Assembly: GCA_029248755.1 (NCBI GenBank)
Contig: JAQWIR010000034.1
Span: 1-64,000 of the forward strand
Length of the DNA stretch: 64,000 nt
Direction: 5' to 3'
Source of the DNA: Porticoccaceae bacterium
GTDB taxonomy: Bacteria; Pseudomonadota; Gammaproteobacteria; Pseudomonadales; Porticoccaceae
Of this stretch, positions 40,102 to 51,041 are shown piece by piece. The notes below the pieces were generated by a model. It ran no database searches. It saw only the letters and a list, made by a program, of their open reading frames with translations, and was not told the origin of the DNA. A program made the translations under genes and the position numbers. The stretch's first letter is position 1, and the number at the start of each line of letters is the position of its first letter.

Positions 40102-40132
40102 TTATCAAAAACACCCAGATTATATATCTGGG
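40102..40132 (-). terminator. Weak intrinsic terminator after ispB
   Basis: Inverted repeat CCCAGAT (40114-40120) and ATCTGGG (40126-40132) with a 5-base loop. On the minus strand it is followed by TGTTTTTG. It lies downstream of ispB and upstream of pntAa; the T run is short, so termination may be partial. Confidence 0.5.
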
Positions 40133-40214
40133 GGTATATTGTTAATTTAATTTAAGGCGTTTAAAGCTATCGCCCTTATCTGTAGCTAGTTTGCAAGCAA
40201 ACTTAAATTCTTAT

Positions 40215-41171
40215 TTATACGTCTCTGGATACGGCAAATGTAGCAAGCTTGGTTAAAACTTCTTTATATTGGCTGTCTGGCAAATTCTCTAAGGCTTTTA
40301 GGGCTTTGCTTGAATGCTCTTTTGCCTTGTTCAAACTATAGTCTAACCCACCAGTTTGTGAGACTATTTTTAAAATTTGATCAAAATTTTCTGCAGACTT
40401 ATTGCTAATCGCACTGCGTATTTGATCTTTATGAACCGAATCGCAGTGCTCCCGAGCATAAATCATTGGCAGTGTCATTTTGCCTTCACTAAGATCATCA
40501 CCGATATTTTTTCCTATTTTACTGACATCACCTTCCAGGTCCAACACATCATCAGCTATCTGAAACGCCATGCCCAAATGTTTTCCATAATCTTTCATCG
40601 GCTGTTTATCTGACCCAGAAAGAATAGCACCACACTCCATTGCCGCCTCGAAAAGCTTAGCTGTCTTTCTATAGATTACTTCTTTATACGTAGACTCATC
40701 TAAATCGGGATTTCCCGCATTGGCCATCTGCTGAACTTCGCCCTCTGATATAACATTGGTAGCATCAGCAAAAACACTCATAATCGACATGTCAGAAATC
40801 TCTACCAACATTTGGAAGGCTCTAGAGTATAGGAAGTCCCCGACTAATACGCTGGGGGCGTTGCCCCAGATTTCGTTGGCGGTCTCTCGCCCTCTTCGCA
40901 GAGCAGAGACATCAACCACATCATCATGTAATAAGGTAGCAGTATGAATAAACTCGATAACAGCCGCGATTTTAATATGATTTTTGCCATTAGAATAACC
41001 ATTAGCTAGAGCGCTTAATAAAACTAGCACAGGACGCAGTCTCTTGCCGCCGGAGTCAACAATATAACTGCCTATATTCTCAACTAAGCCTACTTCTGAC
41101 TTGAGGCTATCGAGAATAAGTTGATTAACCGACTGAAATTCATCAGCAACGGAATTGTGGAAATAAGCCAT
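40215..41171 (-). CDS. ispB: Octaprenyl diphosphate synthase
   Basis: Trans-prenyltransferase that makes the quinone side chain. 318 residues with the first aspartate-rich motif LLHDDVVD and the second MAFQIADDVLDLEGD, plus the substrate-binding GGKRLRPVLVLL. Chain length (C40 or close) is inferred from family membership. It is divergent from fabA. Confidence 0.95.
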   Translation of the reverse strand: MAYFHNSVADEFQSVNQLILDSLKSEVGLVENIGSYIVDSGGKRLRPVLVLLSALANGYSNGKNHIKIAAVIEFIHTATLLHDDVVDVSALRRGRETANEIWGNAPSVLVGDFLYSRAFQMLVEISDMSIMSVFADATNVISEGEVQQMANAGNPDLDESTYKEVIYRKTAKLFEAAMECGAILSGSDKQPMKDYGKHLGMAFQIADDVLDLEGDVSKIGKNIGDDLSEGKMTLPMIYAREHCDSVHKDQIRSAISNKSAENFDQILKIVSQTGGLDYSLNKAKEHSSKALKALENLPDSQYKEVLTKLATFAVSRDV

Positions 41172-41340
41172 TTTTTTAGCACAATACCTACTAAGTTTAA
41201 GTATGCCGAATGCTAGGCAGACCGCGGTTCACTGTCAACCCTATATATGCATTTTAGAGCAAGTCTATGGATTTAACTATTGAAGCAAAAGGAATAACTA
41301 GTTACGATGCGCCCTTAAGTAGTAGATCAAAAAGGATCCC

Positions 41341-41862
41341 ATGACTTTTATACCTGCATCTTCTTATTCGAAAGAAGAAATTTTAAAATGTAGCCGCGGC
41401 GAATTATTTGGCCCCGGCAATGCAAAACTTCCTGCGCCAAATATGCTAATGATTGATAGGATAACTACGATCAATAACACTGGCGGCACACACGGCCTTG
41501 GCCAGATCATCGCTGAAATTGATATCACTCCAGATTTATGGTTTTTTGACTGTCACTTTGAAGGTGATCCAGTTATGCCTGGTTGTCTTGGTCTCGATGC
41601 CCTTTGGCAGCTGGTAGGATTCTTTTTGGGTTGGAATGGCAATCCAGGAAAGGGAAGAGCCCTCGGAGCCGGTACGGTAAAGTTTTTTGGTCAAATCTTA
41701 CCTGATGCTAAAAAAGTTACTTATAAGCTAGATATTACCCGCCTTATTCAGCGTAAATTGATTATGGGTATCGCAGATGGTAGCGTTGAAGTTGATGGAC
41801 GTGAAATATATACAGCAAAAGATCTCAAAGTAGGTCTTTTTGAAAATACTGAGAATTTCTAA
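41341..41862 (+). CDS. fabA: 3-hydroxydecanoyl-ACP dehydratase/isomerase
   Basis: Hot-dog fold enzyme that introduces the cis double bond for unsaturated fatty acids. 173 residues (E. coli 172). The catalytic histidine lies in [18 protein letters not shown] and the catalytic aspartate in [12 protein letters not shown]. The ATG follows AAAAAGGATCCC. It is paired with fabB 33 bases downstream, as in pseudomonads. No clear FadR or FabR operator was recognised in the 169-base upstream gap. Confidence 0.97.
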   Translation: MTFIPASSYSKEEILKCSRGELFGPGNAKLPAPNMLMIDRITTINNTGGTHGLGQIIAEIDITPDLWFFDCHFEGDPVMPGCLGLDALWQLVGFFLGWNGNPGKGRALGAGTVKFFGQILPDAKKVTYKLDITRLIQRKLIMGIADGSVEVDGREIYTAKDLKVGLFENTENF

Positions 41863-41894
41863 CTATTGTTGGCTGTTTAATTAGAGGATAACCA

Positions 41895-43109
41895 ATGAAA
41901 CGAGTAGTAATTACTGGATTGGGAATAGTTTCTTGCCTTGGGAATGATAGAGAAACTGTTACAAAATCATTAAAGGAAGGTATTTCAGGTATTCGTTACC
42001 GGGAAGACTTTGCCGAAATGGGTCTTAAATGCAATGTTGGTGCAACACTAGACATAGATCCAAAAGAACATATCGATAGAAAAATTATACGCTTTATGGG
42101 CCCTTCAGCTTCTTATGCCTATATAGCCACTGACCGCGCGATTGCCGATGCTGGTCTTACCGAAGAGATGGTTTCAAACCCTCGAACAGGGCTTGTAATG
42201 GGTTCTGGCGGTGTTTCTGGTGAAATGTTTACCGAAACCATTGATGTGATGCGCGAGCGCGGCATCAAGCGTGCAGGCCCTTACAGGGTAACTCAAATTA
42301 TGGCGAGTACAGTTTCAGCCTGTGTTGCTACCCCCTTTAAAATTAAGGGTGTTAACTATGCCCTCGCTTCTGCCTGCGCAACTAGTGCACATTGTATTGG
42401 TCATGCGGCTGAACTTATTCAGCTAGGAAAGCAAGATATTCTTCTTGCTGGTGGCTCAGAGGACATGCATTGGTCTATGGCAGGAATGTTTGACGCCATG
42501 GGCGCTTTGACAAGTAAATATAATGATAATCCTGAGGTGGCTTCTCGCGCCTACGACGCCGATCGTGATGGCTTTGCTCCGGGTCTTGGTGCTGGAACGG
42601 TGGTAGTTGAAGAGCTTGAACATGCCCTAGCACGCGGTGCTAACATTATCTGTGAAATTACAGGTTATGGAGCAACTTCAGATGGTGCCGATATGGTTGC
42701 CCCCTCTGGTGAGGGTGCAGAGCGCTGCATGAAAATGGCGATGGAAAATATCGATGGTCCGCTGGACTACCTCAATACGCATGGTACTAGTACACCGGTG
42801 GGTGATCTCGCAGAATTGGGTGCTATTCGCAATACCTTTGGTGATAACTGCCCAGATATTAGCTCGACCAAATCGTTATCCGGTCATAGTTTGGGTGCGG
42901 CTGGTGTTCATGAAGCGATTTATTGCATGCTGATGATGGAGGGTAACTTTGTCGCAGGCTCAGCTCATATCGATAACTTAGATGAGAAAGCTGATGGCTT
43001 GCCAATACTTCGCACAAGCAAAGATAAACAAGTCAATCGCGTTATGTCTAATAGCTTTGGTTTTGGCGGCACAAACGCCACCTTAGTGATGGAGAAATAT
43101 TCCAGTTAG
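41895..43109 (+). CDS. fabB: 3-oxoacyl-ACP synthase I
   Basis: Condensing enzyme needed for unsaturated fatty acid elongation. 404 residues with the nucleophile cysteine in [14 protein letters not shown] and the catalytic histidines in [12 protein letters not shown] and [12 protein letters not shown]. The GAGGATAACC Shine-Dalgarno lies in the fabA-fabB gap. It is followed by a terminator shared with the convergent peroxiredoxin gene. Confidence 0.97.
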   Translation: MKRVVITGLGIVSCLGNDRETVTKSLKEGISGIRYREDFAEMGLKCNVGATLDIDPKEHIDRKIIRFMGPSASYAYIATDRAIADAGLTEEMVSNPRTGLVMGSGGVSGEMFTETIDVMRERGIKRAGPYRVTQIMASTVSACVATPFKIKGVNYALASACATSAHCIGHAAELIQLGKQDILLAGGSEDMHWSMAGMFDAMGALTSKYNDNPEVASRAYDADRDGFAPGLGAGTVVVEELEHALARGANIICEITGYGATSDGADMVAPSGEGAERCMKMAMENIDGPLDYLNTHGTSTPVGDLAELGAIRNTFGDNCPDISSTKSLSGHSLGAAGVHEAIYCMLMMEGNFVAGSAHIDNLDEKADGLPILRTSKDKQVNRVMSNSFGFGGTNATLVMEKYSS

Positions 43110-43128
43110 TTACTTTGGCATGTAACAC

Positions 43129-43157
43129 AAAAAAGGCACCTAAACGGTGCCTTTTTT
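43129..43157. terminator. Bidirectional terminator between fabB and peroxiredoxin
   Basis: Arms AAAAAAGGCACC (43129-43140) and GGTGCCTTTTTT (43146-43157) around a 5-base loop. A-tracts and T-tracts on both sides let it end the fabA-fabB transcript on the plus strand and the peroxiredoxin transcript on the minus strand. Confidence 0.9.
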
Positions 43158-43175
43158 AATTGCTGAGAATCAAAA

Positions 43176-43652
43176 CTATAGGGCTTCTAGTACTACTTCA
43201 GCACTGGAGGCTTCAAAACCGCTTTCATCAACATTAAGCAACTCCAATACACCATCATTGACTATCATGGCAAAGCGCTTGCTTCTAACACCCATTCCAA
43301 AACCGGTTCCATCAAGCTCTAAGCCCAATGCAGTTGCGTAGGTACCATTACCATCCGCCAACATAAGTAGATTTTCCGCATTAGAACTTTTGCCCCATGC
43401 ATCCATCACAAATACATCATTCACTGAAAGACAGGCAACTGTATCAGCGCCTTTGGCAATAAAGTCATCATACTTGACTACAAACCCGGGTAGATGAGAA
43501 ATGGCACAGGTAGGTGTAAAGGCACCTGGCACCGCAAAAAGAACCACTTTTTTTCCGGCGAAAACGTCTGCGGCTGACAGACCAGCAGGACCCTCTGAGC
43601 CCATAATTGTAAACATGCCCTCTGGCAGTTTATCTCCAACCTTAATTGTCAT
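43176..43652 (-). CDS. Peroxiredoxin, Prx5 type
   Basis: 158-residue cytoplasmic peroxidase reducing hydroperoxides through one peroxidatic cysteine, here in PGAFTPTCAISHLPG. The Prx5 segments LSVNDVFVMDAWGK and RSKRFAMIVNDGVL are present. No fused glutaredoxin domain is seen. The start is the ATG at 43650-43652, which has GGAG 7 bases upstream; an in-frame start four codons earlier would overlap this site. Confidence 0.95.
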   Translation of the reverse strand: MTIKVGDKLPEGMFTIMGSEGPAGLSAADVFAGKKVVLFAVPGAFTPTCAISHLPGFVVKYDDFIAKGADTVACLSVNDVFVMDAWGKSSNAENLLMLADGNGTYATALGLELDGTGFGMGVRSKRFAMIVNDGVLELLNVDESGFEASSAEVVLEAL

Positions 43653-43687
43653 AAATAACTCCAAGTATTAATTGAGCTCTAGAAACA

Positions 43688-44176
43688 CTAGAACGGAATA
43701 TCATCATCAAAAACCGAATCACCCGATGGGGCTGCTGCTTGAGGAGCGGCTTGTTTCTGCTGAGTCTGTTGCGGCTGTTGCGGCTCAGATTGACCATAGT
43801 CTGGTTGAGACTGGTCATAACCGCCCTGACCTGCCTGACCGCGGCTATCTAGCATTTGCATTTCGCTAGCCACAATTTCCGTAGTGTAGCGATCCTGGCC
43901 ATCTTGACCCTGCCATTTACGAGTGCGCAAAGAGCCTTCTACATAAACTTTTGAGCCTTTCTTAACATATTGCTCGACAATTTCAGCTAAACGATTGAAA
44001 AACACCACGCGATGCCATTCAGTGCGCTCTTGCTGATCGCCGGTATTTTTGTCTTTCCATGATTCTGATGTGGCAAGACTTAGGTTGGTGACTGCACCAC
44101 CTGAAGGCATATATCTTGTTTCTGGGTCCTGTCCACAGTTACCCACTATGATTACTTTGTTAATTCCGCGTGCCAT
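43688..44176 (-). CDS. ssb: Single-stranded DNA-binding protein
   Basis: 162-residue SSB with an N-terminal OB fold ([35 protein letters not shown]), a Gln/Gly-rich flexible linker (about 115-150), and the acidic C-terminal peptide DDDIPF that recruits replication and repair partners. It follows the MFS gene by 13 bases. The ssb-MFS-uvrA arrangement matches pseudomonads. Confidence 0.97.
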   Translation of the reverse strand: MARGINKVIIVGNCGQDPETRYMPSGGAVTNLSLATSESWKDKNTGDQQERTEWHRVVFFNRLAEIVEQYVKKGSKVYVEGSLRTRKWQGQDGQDRYTTEIVASEMQMLDSRGQAGQGGYDQSQPDYGQSEPQQPQQTQQKQAAPQAAAPSGDSVFDDDIPF

Positions 44177-44189
44177 TTGTTTCCCCTAT

Positions 44190-45563
44190 CTATTTACGAT
44201 TTAAAAAGGGTTGTAAGCTTTCTAGATCTATTAAGGTTTTGTCTACCTTAATATACGCTAAATCTTCACCCTTGATGAGCAGTATATCTTCTACTCCAAC
44301 TATATTTGAAACACTTTTTACAAATTCATTGGCTTTTGTTTTCTCGACTTGCAGTATTAACGTCTGCAGTGGTTTTGGCGAAGTCATTGTAAATGCCACA
44401 AAACACCAAAATAACAGCATAAACGCTAGCAACCAAAATACCCCATCTATACCTATACTACTCAACGCCCATCCACCAAGAATACCTCCTGCAAAAGTAC
44501 CCAAAAACTGGCAGGTTGAATAAATACCCATGGCTGTCCCTCTATTACCAACAGGGCATACTTTGCTTAACCATGAGGGTAGTAGTGCTTCCAATAGATT
44601 AAACGCCGCAAAGTAAATAAATAGCATTAATACTATGATGAAACCACTCTGCGAGCTACCTAAGACAAACATTGCTAATGTCATAAGCACTACTGCTGAT
44701 ACAAATACTTGCTTTTGGATATTGCGCCTTTCTGAAAGAATCATGGCGGGCAACATAGCAATAAATCCACCGCCTAACAGGCTCAAATAAACCCACCATA
44801 ACTGGTCTGGATTAATCGAAAGCTGATGCACCAATATGCTGGGTATTACAACAAAGGCGGCCATCAGTGTTAGATGAAGAAAAAATATACCAATATTAAG
44901 CCGAACTAATGAAGGCTCACACAGTAAAGTACCTAGCTGCTGTAAATCCGTCTGTGTCTCTCGATTTTTGCGTATCGAGTGAGTTTTTGGAATGGCTTTA
45001 AATATGATTAAAATGCCAATCAAACCGAGTAATGCTGTAAGCCAAAATATACCTGCCATGCCATAATTTGACGCTACAACTGGACCTAACACCATGGCGA
45101 AAGCAAAAGATATGCCTATACTCCCGCCTATTGATGCCATAGCTTTGGTACGATTTTGCTCAGCAGTGAGGTCGGTTACAAGCGCCATTAATGTACTTGC
45201 AATAGCGCCCATACCCTGAAGTGCTCGACCAGCGACTACACCGATTGCACTATCTGCATTGGCAGCTACCACACTGCCCAAAATAAATAATACAAGACCA
45301 CCTAGAATAACAGGTCGACGGCCGATTTTGTCCGACAGTAACCCCAAAGGTATTTGAAATATTGCTTGGGTAAGGCCATATATACCTAGGGCAAGGCCTA
45401 ACAAAAATGCAGAGGACTGATGATAACCGTCAAAATAAAGCGACATGACTGGTAGCACCATAAACAAACCCAGCATACGAAAACCGTACAGGCTAGCAAT
45501 AGAAATTACCGCTCGCTTTTCTACTGGGGAAAATTTGTTTAAATTCTGAGGGCTATTAGTCAA
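44190..45563 (-). CDS. MFS transporter with C-terminal YAM domain (YajR-like)
   Basis: 457-residue major facilitator with twelve predicted helices. It has the family motif A GLLSDKIGRRPVILGG after TM2 and a C-terminal cytoplasmic ferredoxin-like domain of about 65 residues (from about 390, VEKTKANEFVKSVSNIVGVE), the YAM domain of YajR. The transported substrate is unknown. It is divergent from uvrA and upstream of ssb on the same strand. Confidence 0.9.
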   Translation of the reverse strand: MTNSPQNLNKFSPVEKRAVISIASLYGFRMLGLFMVLPVMSLYFDGYHQSSAFLLGLALGIYGLTQAIFQIPLGLLSDKIGRRPVILGGLVLFILGSVVAANADSAIGVVAGRALQGMGAIASTLMALVTDLTAEQNRTKAMASIGGSIGISFAFAMVLGPVVASNYGMAGIFWLTALLGLIGILIIFKAIPKTHSIRKNRETQTDLQQLGTLLCEPSLVRLNIGIFFLHLTLMAAFVVIPSILVHQLSINPDQLWWVYLSLLGGGFIAMLPAMILSERRNIQKQVFVSAVVLMTLAMFVLGSSQSGFIIVLMLFIYFAAFNLLEALLPSWLSKVCPVGNRGTAMGIYSTCQFLGTFAGGILGGWALSSIGIDGVFWLLAFMLLFWCFVAFTMTSPKPLQTLILQVEKTKANEFVKSVSNIVGVEDILLIKGEDLAYIKVDKTLIDLESLQPFLNRK

Positions 45564-45727
45564 TGTAATCGCTTATTGATTGAGTTACTGTAAAGCTAAC
45601 TATAGTAACAGTCAGATGGACGCGGGAGAATAACTATCGGCCATTTTTTCATCTATTTATTCGCCTATCGACTCATCTATATTCTTAATAGAAGAGTAAA
45701 TAGTATTTGCATTTGTTCCATTTCACT

Positions 45728-45757
45728 TTGCTAGGCTAATGCTAAGCGCTTTATAAT
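45728..45757 (+). promoter_or_regulatory. Candidate sigma70 promoter for uvrA
   Basis: TTGCTA (45728-45733) and a consensus TATAAT (45752-45757), spaced 18, lie about 30 bases before the uvrA ATG. No CTG-N10-CAG LexA operator was found in the 225-base divergent region. Confidence 0.55.
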
Positions 45758-45788
45758 GGATCCCTTAACCTAATTAAAAGTAGTCCTA

Positions 45789-48605
45789 ATGGAAACAATT
45801 CAAGTTCGCGGAGCAAGAACCCATAATTTAAAAAATATCGACCTAGATATTCCCCGCGATAAGTTGATTGTTATTACTGGACTCTCTGGTTCTGGAAAAT
45901 CATCTCTAGCATTCGACACCCTTTATGCTGAGGGACAAAGGCGCTATGTAGAGTCACTTTCTACCTATGCCCGTCAGTTTTTATCGATGATGGAAAAGCC
46001 CGATATTGATCATATTGAGGGTCTTTCCCCCGCTATTTCTATAGAACAAAAATCTACAAGCCATAACCCGCGTTCCACAGTGGGCACTATTACCGAGATA
46101 TATGATTATCTTCGTTTACTTTTTGCCCGAGCCGGCGAGCCCCGATGCCCTGATCATCATCTCCCCTTAAAAGCACAAACAGTAAGCCAGATGGTAGATC
46201 AGGTACTTGAACTGCCTGAAGGGTCAAAATTAATGCTATTGGCACCGGTGGTTCAGGATAGAAAAGGTGAGCATGTTCACTTGCTAGACAATCTTCGTAG
46301 GCAAGGATTTATTCGCGCTCGAATTGATGGGCTAATCTGCGATCTTGATGAAGCTCCTGCCCTTGATAAAAAGAAAAAACACAGTATCGAAGTTGTAGTG
46401 GATCGCTTTAAAGTTAAAGAAGGCATTGGTATACGAATGGCAGAATCCTTTGAGACGGCTTTGGGTTTGTCTGAAGGTATTGCACTTGTTAGTTATATGG
46501 ATGGCAATGAAAAGGATTTAATGTTCAGTGCAAAATTTGCCTGTCCTATTTGTAACTACAGCTTAACCGAACTAGAGCCTCGGTTGTTCTCATTTAACAA
46601 CCCTGCCGGAGCTTGTGAGACCTGTGATGGTCTTGGCATTCACCAGTATTTCGATGTTGATCGTATTATTCAACACCCTGAGGCTTCGATTGCTGAAGGT
46701 GCCATTCGTGGCTGGGATCGACGCTCATTATTTTACTTTAATATGCTCAGCAGTTTGGCGGAGCATTATGACTTTGATATCGAAACACCATGGAATAAAT
46801 TATCGCAGCTACAGCAACAGAAAATTCTGTTTGGTAGCGAAGATGAAGAAATCACATTTAATTACGTTAATGACCGCGGCACTGTATTTAGACGTGAACA
46901 TAGCTTTGAGGGCGTTATTCCAAATATGGAACGTCGTTACAGGGATACCGAGAGTAATTCAGTTAGAGAGGATCTGAGCAAGTATATGACAACCTCTGAG
47001 TGTCCAGATTGTAATGGCACCAGACTTCGTAAGTCAGCACGCAATGTATTCGTGGATGAGAAGCGCATTGAAGATATCGTCTCTATGCCAGTGGGTGAAT
47101 GCTATGATTATTTTGAGCAGATGAACTTGCCCGGGCGCCAGGGACAAATTGCAGAAAAGATAATTAAAGAAATTCGTGATCGCTTTTGCTTCTTGGTGGA
47201 TGTAGGTCTCAATTATCTGTCACTAAATCGCAGTGCGGATACTCTTTCTGGTGGTGAAGCTCAACGTATTCGACTAGCCAGTCAAATTGGTGCTGGTTTA
47301 GTTGGTGTTATGTATATTCTTGATGAGCCAAGTATTGGTTTGCACCAACGAGATAATGAACGCTTATTAAAGACCCTCGTGCGTCTTCGCGATCTTGGCA
47401 ATACAGTAATTGTGGTTGAGCATGATGAAGATGCCATCAAGGCGGCTGATTATATTATAGATATTGGTCCCGGCGCCGGTGTTCATGGTGGCGAAATTGT
47501 TGCTATGGGTGACAGCCAATCAATTCTTGATAGCCCAAAATCTATTACTGGCCAGTTTTTATCTGGTGCCAGAGGCATTGTTGTGCCTAAAAAACGCCAT
47601 AAAAGTAATGGTAAATTACTTGAAATTAGTGGTGCTAAAGCAAATAACCTAAAGTCCATTGATGCGAAAATTCCGGTTGGTTTATTTACCTGTATTACCG
47701 GTGTTTCTGGGTCGGGAAAATCGACATTAATCAATGAAATTCTCTATCCTGCGGCAGCTGTAGCCCTAAACAAAGCTAGCACTCTAAAACCCGCGGCACA
47801 TCGTCAAATTAATGGGCTTGAACACTTTGATAAATGTATTGATATTTATCAGAGTCCAATTGGCCGAACACCTCGATCAAACCCTGCGACTTACACCGGT
47901 ATTTTTACGCCAGTCAGAGAGCTTTTTGCAGGCACTCAAGAAGCTCGATCACGGGGTTATAATCCGGGTCGATTTAGTTTTAATGTGAAAGGTGGTCGCT
48001 GTGAAGCCTGCCAGGGTGACGGCGTAACTAAAGTTGAGATGCACTTTTTACCTGATATCTATGTTCCCTGCGATGTTTGCAAGGGTAAACGCTACAATCG
48101 TGAAACATTGGATATTACTTTTAAGGGGAAAAATATCCATCAGGTCTTAGACATGACCATTGAGGATGCCAGCGTCTTTTTTGAAGCCATCCCCAGCGTC
48201 TCTCGCAAATTGCAAACACTGATGGATGTAGGGCTGTCCTATATAAAATTAGGTCAGGCCGCAACCACCCTTTCAGGTGGTGAAGCACAGCGAGTAAAAC
48301 TTTCTAAAGAACTCTCTAAAAGAGACACAGGAAAGACTCTATATATTCTAGATGAACCCACTACAGGTCTTCATTTTCATGATATAGAACAACTTTTAAG
48401 CGTGCTCCATAGACTCCGTGACCACGGTAATACTGTTGTGGTGATTGAGCATAATCTGGATGTAATAAAAACTGCCGATTGGATCTTAGACTTGGGTCCT
48501 GAGGGCGGTGCTGGCGGTGGTACTATCGTCGCCACTGGAACCCCAGAGGATGTGGCCAAGATTAAGAAGTCACATACTGGGGTATTTTTAAAGAAAATGT
48601 TGTAG
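45789..48605 (+). CDS. uvrA: Excinuclease ABC subunit A
   Basis: Damage-recognition ATPase of nucleotide excision repair. 938 residues (E. coli 940). The two Walker A motifs are GLSGSGKSS and GVSGSGKST, with matching LSGGEAQR signatures. Zinc modules are CPIC..CETC in the first half and CEAC..CDVC in the second. The stop at 48603-48605 abuts the stop of the convergent DUF3581 gene. Confidence 0.98.
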   Translation: METIQVRGARTHNLKNIDLDIPRDKLIVITGLSGSGKSSLAFDTLYAEGQRRYVESLSTYARQFLSMMEKPDIDHIEGLSPAISIEQKSTSHNPRSTVGTITEIYDYLRLLFARAGEPRCPDHHLPLKAQTVSQMVDQVLELPEGSKLMLLAPVVQDRKGEHVHLLDNLRRQGFIRARIDGLICDLDEAPALDKKKKHSIEVVVDRFKVKEGIGIRMAESFETALGLSEGIALVSYMDGNEKDLMFSAKFACPICNYSLTELEPRLFSFNNPAGACETCDGLGIHQYFDVDRIIQHPEASIAEGAIRGWDRRSLFYFNMLSSLAEHYDFDIETPWNKLSQLQQQKILFGSEDEEITFNYVNDRGTVFRREHSFEGVIPNMERRYRDTESNSVREDLSKYMTTSECPDCNGTRLRKSARNVFVDEKRIEDIVSMPVGECYDYFEQMNLPGRQGQIAEKIIKEIRDRFCFLVDVGLNYLSLNRSADTLSGGEAQRIRLASQIGAGLVGVMYILDEPSIGLHQRDNERLLKTLVRLRDLGNTVIVVEHDEDAIKAADYIIDIGPGAGVHGGEIVAMGDSQSILDSPKSITGQFLSGARGIVVPKKRHKSNGKLLEISGAKANNLKSIDAKIPVGLFTCITGVSGSGKSTLINEILYPAAAVALNKASTLKPAAHRQINGLEHFDKCIDIYQSPIGRTPRSNPATYTGIFTPVRELFAGTQEARSRGYNPGRFSFNVKGGRCEACQGDGVTKVEMHFLPDIYVPCDVCKGKRYNRETLDITFKGKNIHQVLDMTIEDASVFFEAIPSVSRKLQTLMDVGLSYIKLGQAATTLSGGEAQRVKLSKELSKRDTGKTLYILDEPTTGLHFHDIEQLLSVLHRLRDHGNTVVVIEHNLDVIKTADWILDLGPEGGAGGGTIVATGTPEDVAKIKKSHTGVFLKKML

Positions 48606-49301
48606 TTAGGATTTTCTAGCTTCGTAATCTAGGATTAGCTGATCCATAGCTTGCTGGTCGTATTCACGAAGACCACTTAAAACCAACTTTTTTTCACCTC
48701 GGCCAACTGTTTTTTCACCATCTATAATCGAGAATTCTAGAGAAACATTGCCGCGTTTACCATTGACTTCCATGTGGGCATTTAAAAACTTTACTTCAGG
48801 GGAGGTAATTTCTAGCTGACTTAGGTTTAATGACATTGATTGGTACATCACCAGTGGGCGACTAGTGTTAATCATCACCTTGTGCTGCTCCATTAGCGGC
48901 ACTAGAATATATGGGAAGCTATGCCCAGAAAACTCAACATAACTTCGAACTAGATGCTCAATAACAGACTGATCTTGTGAAAGATTGCCTTGACGATAAA
49001 CACTTAGATAATTTTTTTCTCGATTATCTTCAATCGACAAATCAGACTCATTCCACTCAGGAAATATAAGCTCTTTATCAGCCGGTACTAACCCTGCAAA
49101 ATCAAATCGCATTTGTTGGCTTAAACCATAATTATTTAGGGTTAAAGCAAATAATAGATCACCCGGCACACAGAAACGCTTGGATTCAATATCATGTATC
49201 GGGTTGTAATCATTACATATTTGCTTTGCAAACTGACTGCCCTGATCAGCACTAATACTGAGCTGGTTGCTAGTTTGGGAAAAAAAATTTTCTAAAAACA
49301 T
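48606..49301 (-). CDS. DUF3581 protein
   Basis: 231-residue soluble protein of the gammaproteobacterial DUF3581 family. It has the recognisable segment [20 protein letters not shown] and [19 protein letters not shown]. The NPIHD stretch resembles the substrate site of MaoC/hot-dog dehydratases, so a hot-dog fold is plausible. The function is unknown. It lies 3 bases after the DUF2750 gene. Confidence 0.85.
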   Translation of the reverse strand: MFLENFFSQTSNQLSISADQGSQFAKQICNDYNPIHDIESKRFCVPGDLLFALTLNNYGLSQQMRFDFAGLVPADKELIFPEWNESDLSIEDNREKNYLSVYRQGNLSQDQSVIEHLVRSYVEFSGHSFPYILVPLMEQHKVMINTSRPLVMYQSMSLNLSQLEITSPEVKFLNAHMEVNGKRGNVSLEFSIIDGEKTVGRGEKKLVLSGLREYDQQAMDQLILDYEARKS

Positions 49302-49304
49302 GTG

Positions 49305-49670
49305 CTACTCTAATTCTGATTCAAATTCTTCTAATAAATCTAGAGGCTCAACCTCTTGACCCTCAAGTTCAGTATTCCAATTAATGCCAACTCTTATAAC
49401 ATCCTCGTGCATACCCGTTAGCCAGTCATCAAGAAACTCTTCTATAGCGATGGCAACGGGCTTGTATACCGCCCATTGATCTTCACAAAGCTGCGATGCT
49501 AGGGCCTCATTAGACCAAAAAGGGATCACGCCTATTTTTGGGTTAATACTGGACTCAACCATTGCCCAGTTATCTTCATCATCCCTCAAACCCCATACAC
49601 AGCCTTGCTCGAGACTTTCAATAATAAGACGATCATAATTTTCTTGAAGATTTTCAGAAAGTGGCTGCAT
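49305..49670 (-). CDS. DUF2750 protein
   Basis: 121-residue acidic soluble protein with the DUF2750 pattern: GCVWGLRDDEDNWAMVESS, IPFWSNEALASQLCEDQW, and the EEFLDDWLTGMHEDVIRVG segment. The function is unknown. It is almost contiguous with DUF3581 on the same strand. Confidence 0.85.
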   Translation of the reverse strand: MQPLSENLQENYDRLIIESLEQGCVWGLRDDEDNWAMVESSINPKIGVIPFWSNEALASQLCEDQWAVYKPVAIAIEEFLDDWLTGMHEDVIRVGINWNTELEGQEVEPLDLLEEFESELE

Positions 49671-49766
49671 TGATGCCTTCTTTTAATATTGAGTAGGGAA
49701 TTGGCGCCATGTTAACCGCTTTGGTATGAGGCTGCCACTTTTAGTACATACAAAATTATAGAAAAA

Positions 49767-51005
49767 TTATTTTAATAATGCATTTTGATTTTCTGAAAGC
49801 TGCATACCCCTTATATCAGATGTATCTATTGCCAATTCACTGGTTACACTTATTAGGCGAAGATCGACTGATGTTGATTGACTAATGCGTTTGAAATCAC
49901 GACTCATTAATACCACAATACTATTAATGTCAGTTTGATAATTATCAAAAGTGATAATAAAATTCTGCTGAGTATAGCCAACAGATTCAATACTATAACC
50001 CTTTAGGTCATTAAATTTAGGTAGCTTTTGCTCAACCAGAGCATTAGTTTCAAAATTATATTCAAAGACTTTAAGAGAGTGGGTAAATATATACAGTTTT
50101 TTATCCAGTCCAAGAAGATAAACCGCGTCTTCACCGGGGTAATTAGTCAATTTTTGCATAGCTCCATCCACTAGCTTGTAGATAGCATTTTTCTCAAAAC
50201 CTTCTAATGTTCCATTTGGATTATTGTGACTATGGCGATTAAGTACCATGAAGTAATCACTGTCTAGAAAAACACCAAGATGATTAAAAGGGATATCTTT
50301 ATCCTCGGAAAACTGAGTGGCCTTGAATTCATATAAGACATCGGTTGTTTTAGCTGCAAGATCAATAGCCGTTATAGCGCCGCGCTGTTTTGAATAAAGT
50401 GTATGATTTTGAATCACGGAGTAACCCAAGTCCAAATCCAAATCTTTGGTAAAATGCAGGTGATCTAAATCAAAGTAAGCGGTTGGGGAAAAAAGCCTAA
50501 AACTTGTATTATTACTATCCTTGTAGCTTTCACCTGGCGGTGAATAGCCGTATGTAGGGGGCATCTCTAAAGGGTTTGTTTGTTTTAACAACGTTGTACT
50601 TAACAATAAACCGTTATCGTATTTAAGCGGAATACCTTGAATACCTCGGGCATTAATGGGGTATTCATTCTTTGCTCCAGACTCTAAATCAATAATGGCT
50701 ATACCCGCATTACTACGATCTGCTTTTCTGGCACCATAGGGAATCACGATTCTATTATTGTCACAGTCTAAAAATGGGCTCAAAGGCGCCCAATCATCAA
50801 ATACGGCTAACTGATTAAATTCAGTACTTTTGGGACGATGCTCAAACAAATATAGCTTTCTTGAGCCAGAGACAATAAAAGTATTTTCGCATTTAGAAAA
50901 TAAACTAGAACTGGTGTTTTGTAATTGATTTTGGTCGGACCTAGGACTGCATGCAGAAAGCAAAGCCATACCCAAAAAAGATACCAATAAAGCGATTCTT
51001 AGCAT
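49767..51005 (-). CDS. Lipoprotein of unknown function, beta-propeller-like pattern
   Basis: 412 residues with a lipoprotein signal peptide (MLRIALLVSFLGMALLSAC, lipobox LSAC, Cys19). The mature part shows repeating short beta-strand patterns such as KLYLFEH, HTLYSKQRGAITAIDL and KLYIFTHSLKVFEYNF, suggestive of a beta-propeller. I do not recognise a family. The residue after Cys is Ser, consistent with outer-membrane sorting. It lies 36 bases downstream of a second lipoprotein gene and is probably cotranscribed with it. Confidence 0.72.
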   Translation of the reverse strand: MLRIALLVSFLGMALLSACSPRSDQNQLQNTSSSLFSKCENTFIVSGSRKLYLFEHRPKSTEFNQLAVFDDWAPLSPFLDCDNNRIVIPYGARKADRSNAGIAIIDLESGAKNEYPINARGIQGIPLKYDNGLLLSTTLLKQTNPLEMPPTYGYSPPGESYKDSNNTSFRLFSPTAYFDLDHLHFTKDLDLDLGYSVIQNHTLYSKQRGAITAIDLAAKTTDVLYEFKATQFSEDKDIPFNHLGVFLDSDYFMVLNRHSHNNPNGTLEGFEKNAIYKLVDGAMQKLTNYPGEDAVYLLGLDKKLYIFTHSLKVFEYNFETNALVEQKLPKFNDLKGYSIESVGYTQQNFIITFDNYQTDINSIVVLMSRDFKRISQSTSVDLRLISVTSELAIDTSDIRGMQLSENQNALLK

Positions 51006-51041
51006 TAAATCTATAACTCTTATTGTAAATTTTGCGTACTA

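Noticed and set aside
45564-45788. Possible LexA operator upstream of uvrA (ACTGT ... ACAGT arms around 45590-45615)
   Set aside because: The CTG and CAG ends are 18 bases apart instead of 10, and the centre does not match the SOS box, so it is not called.
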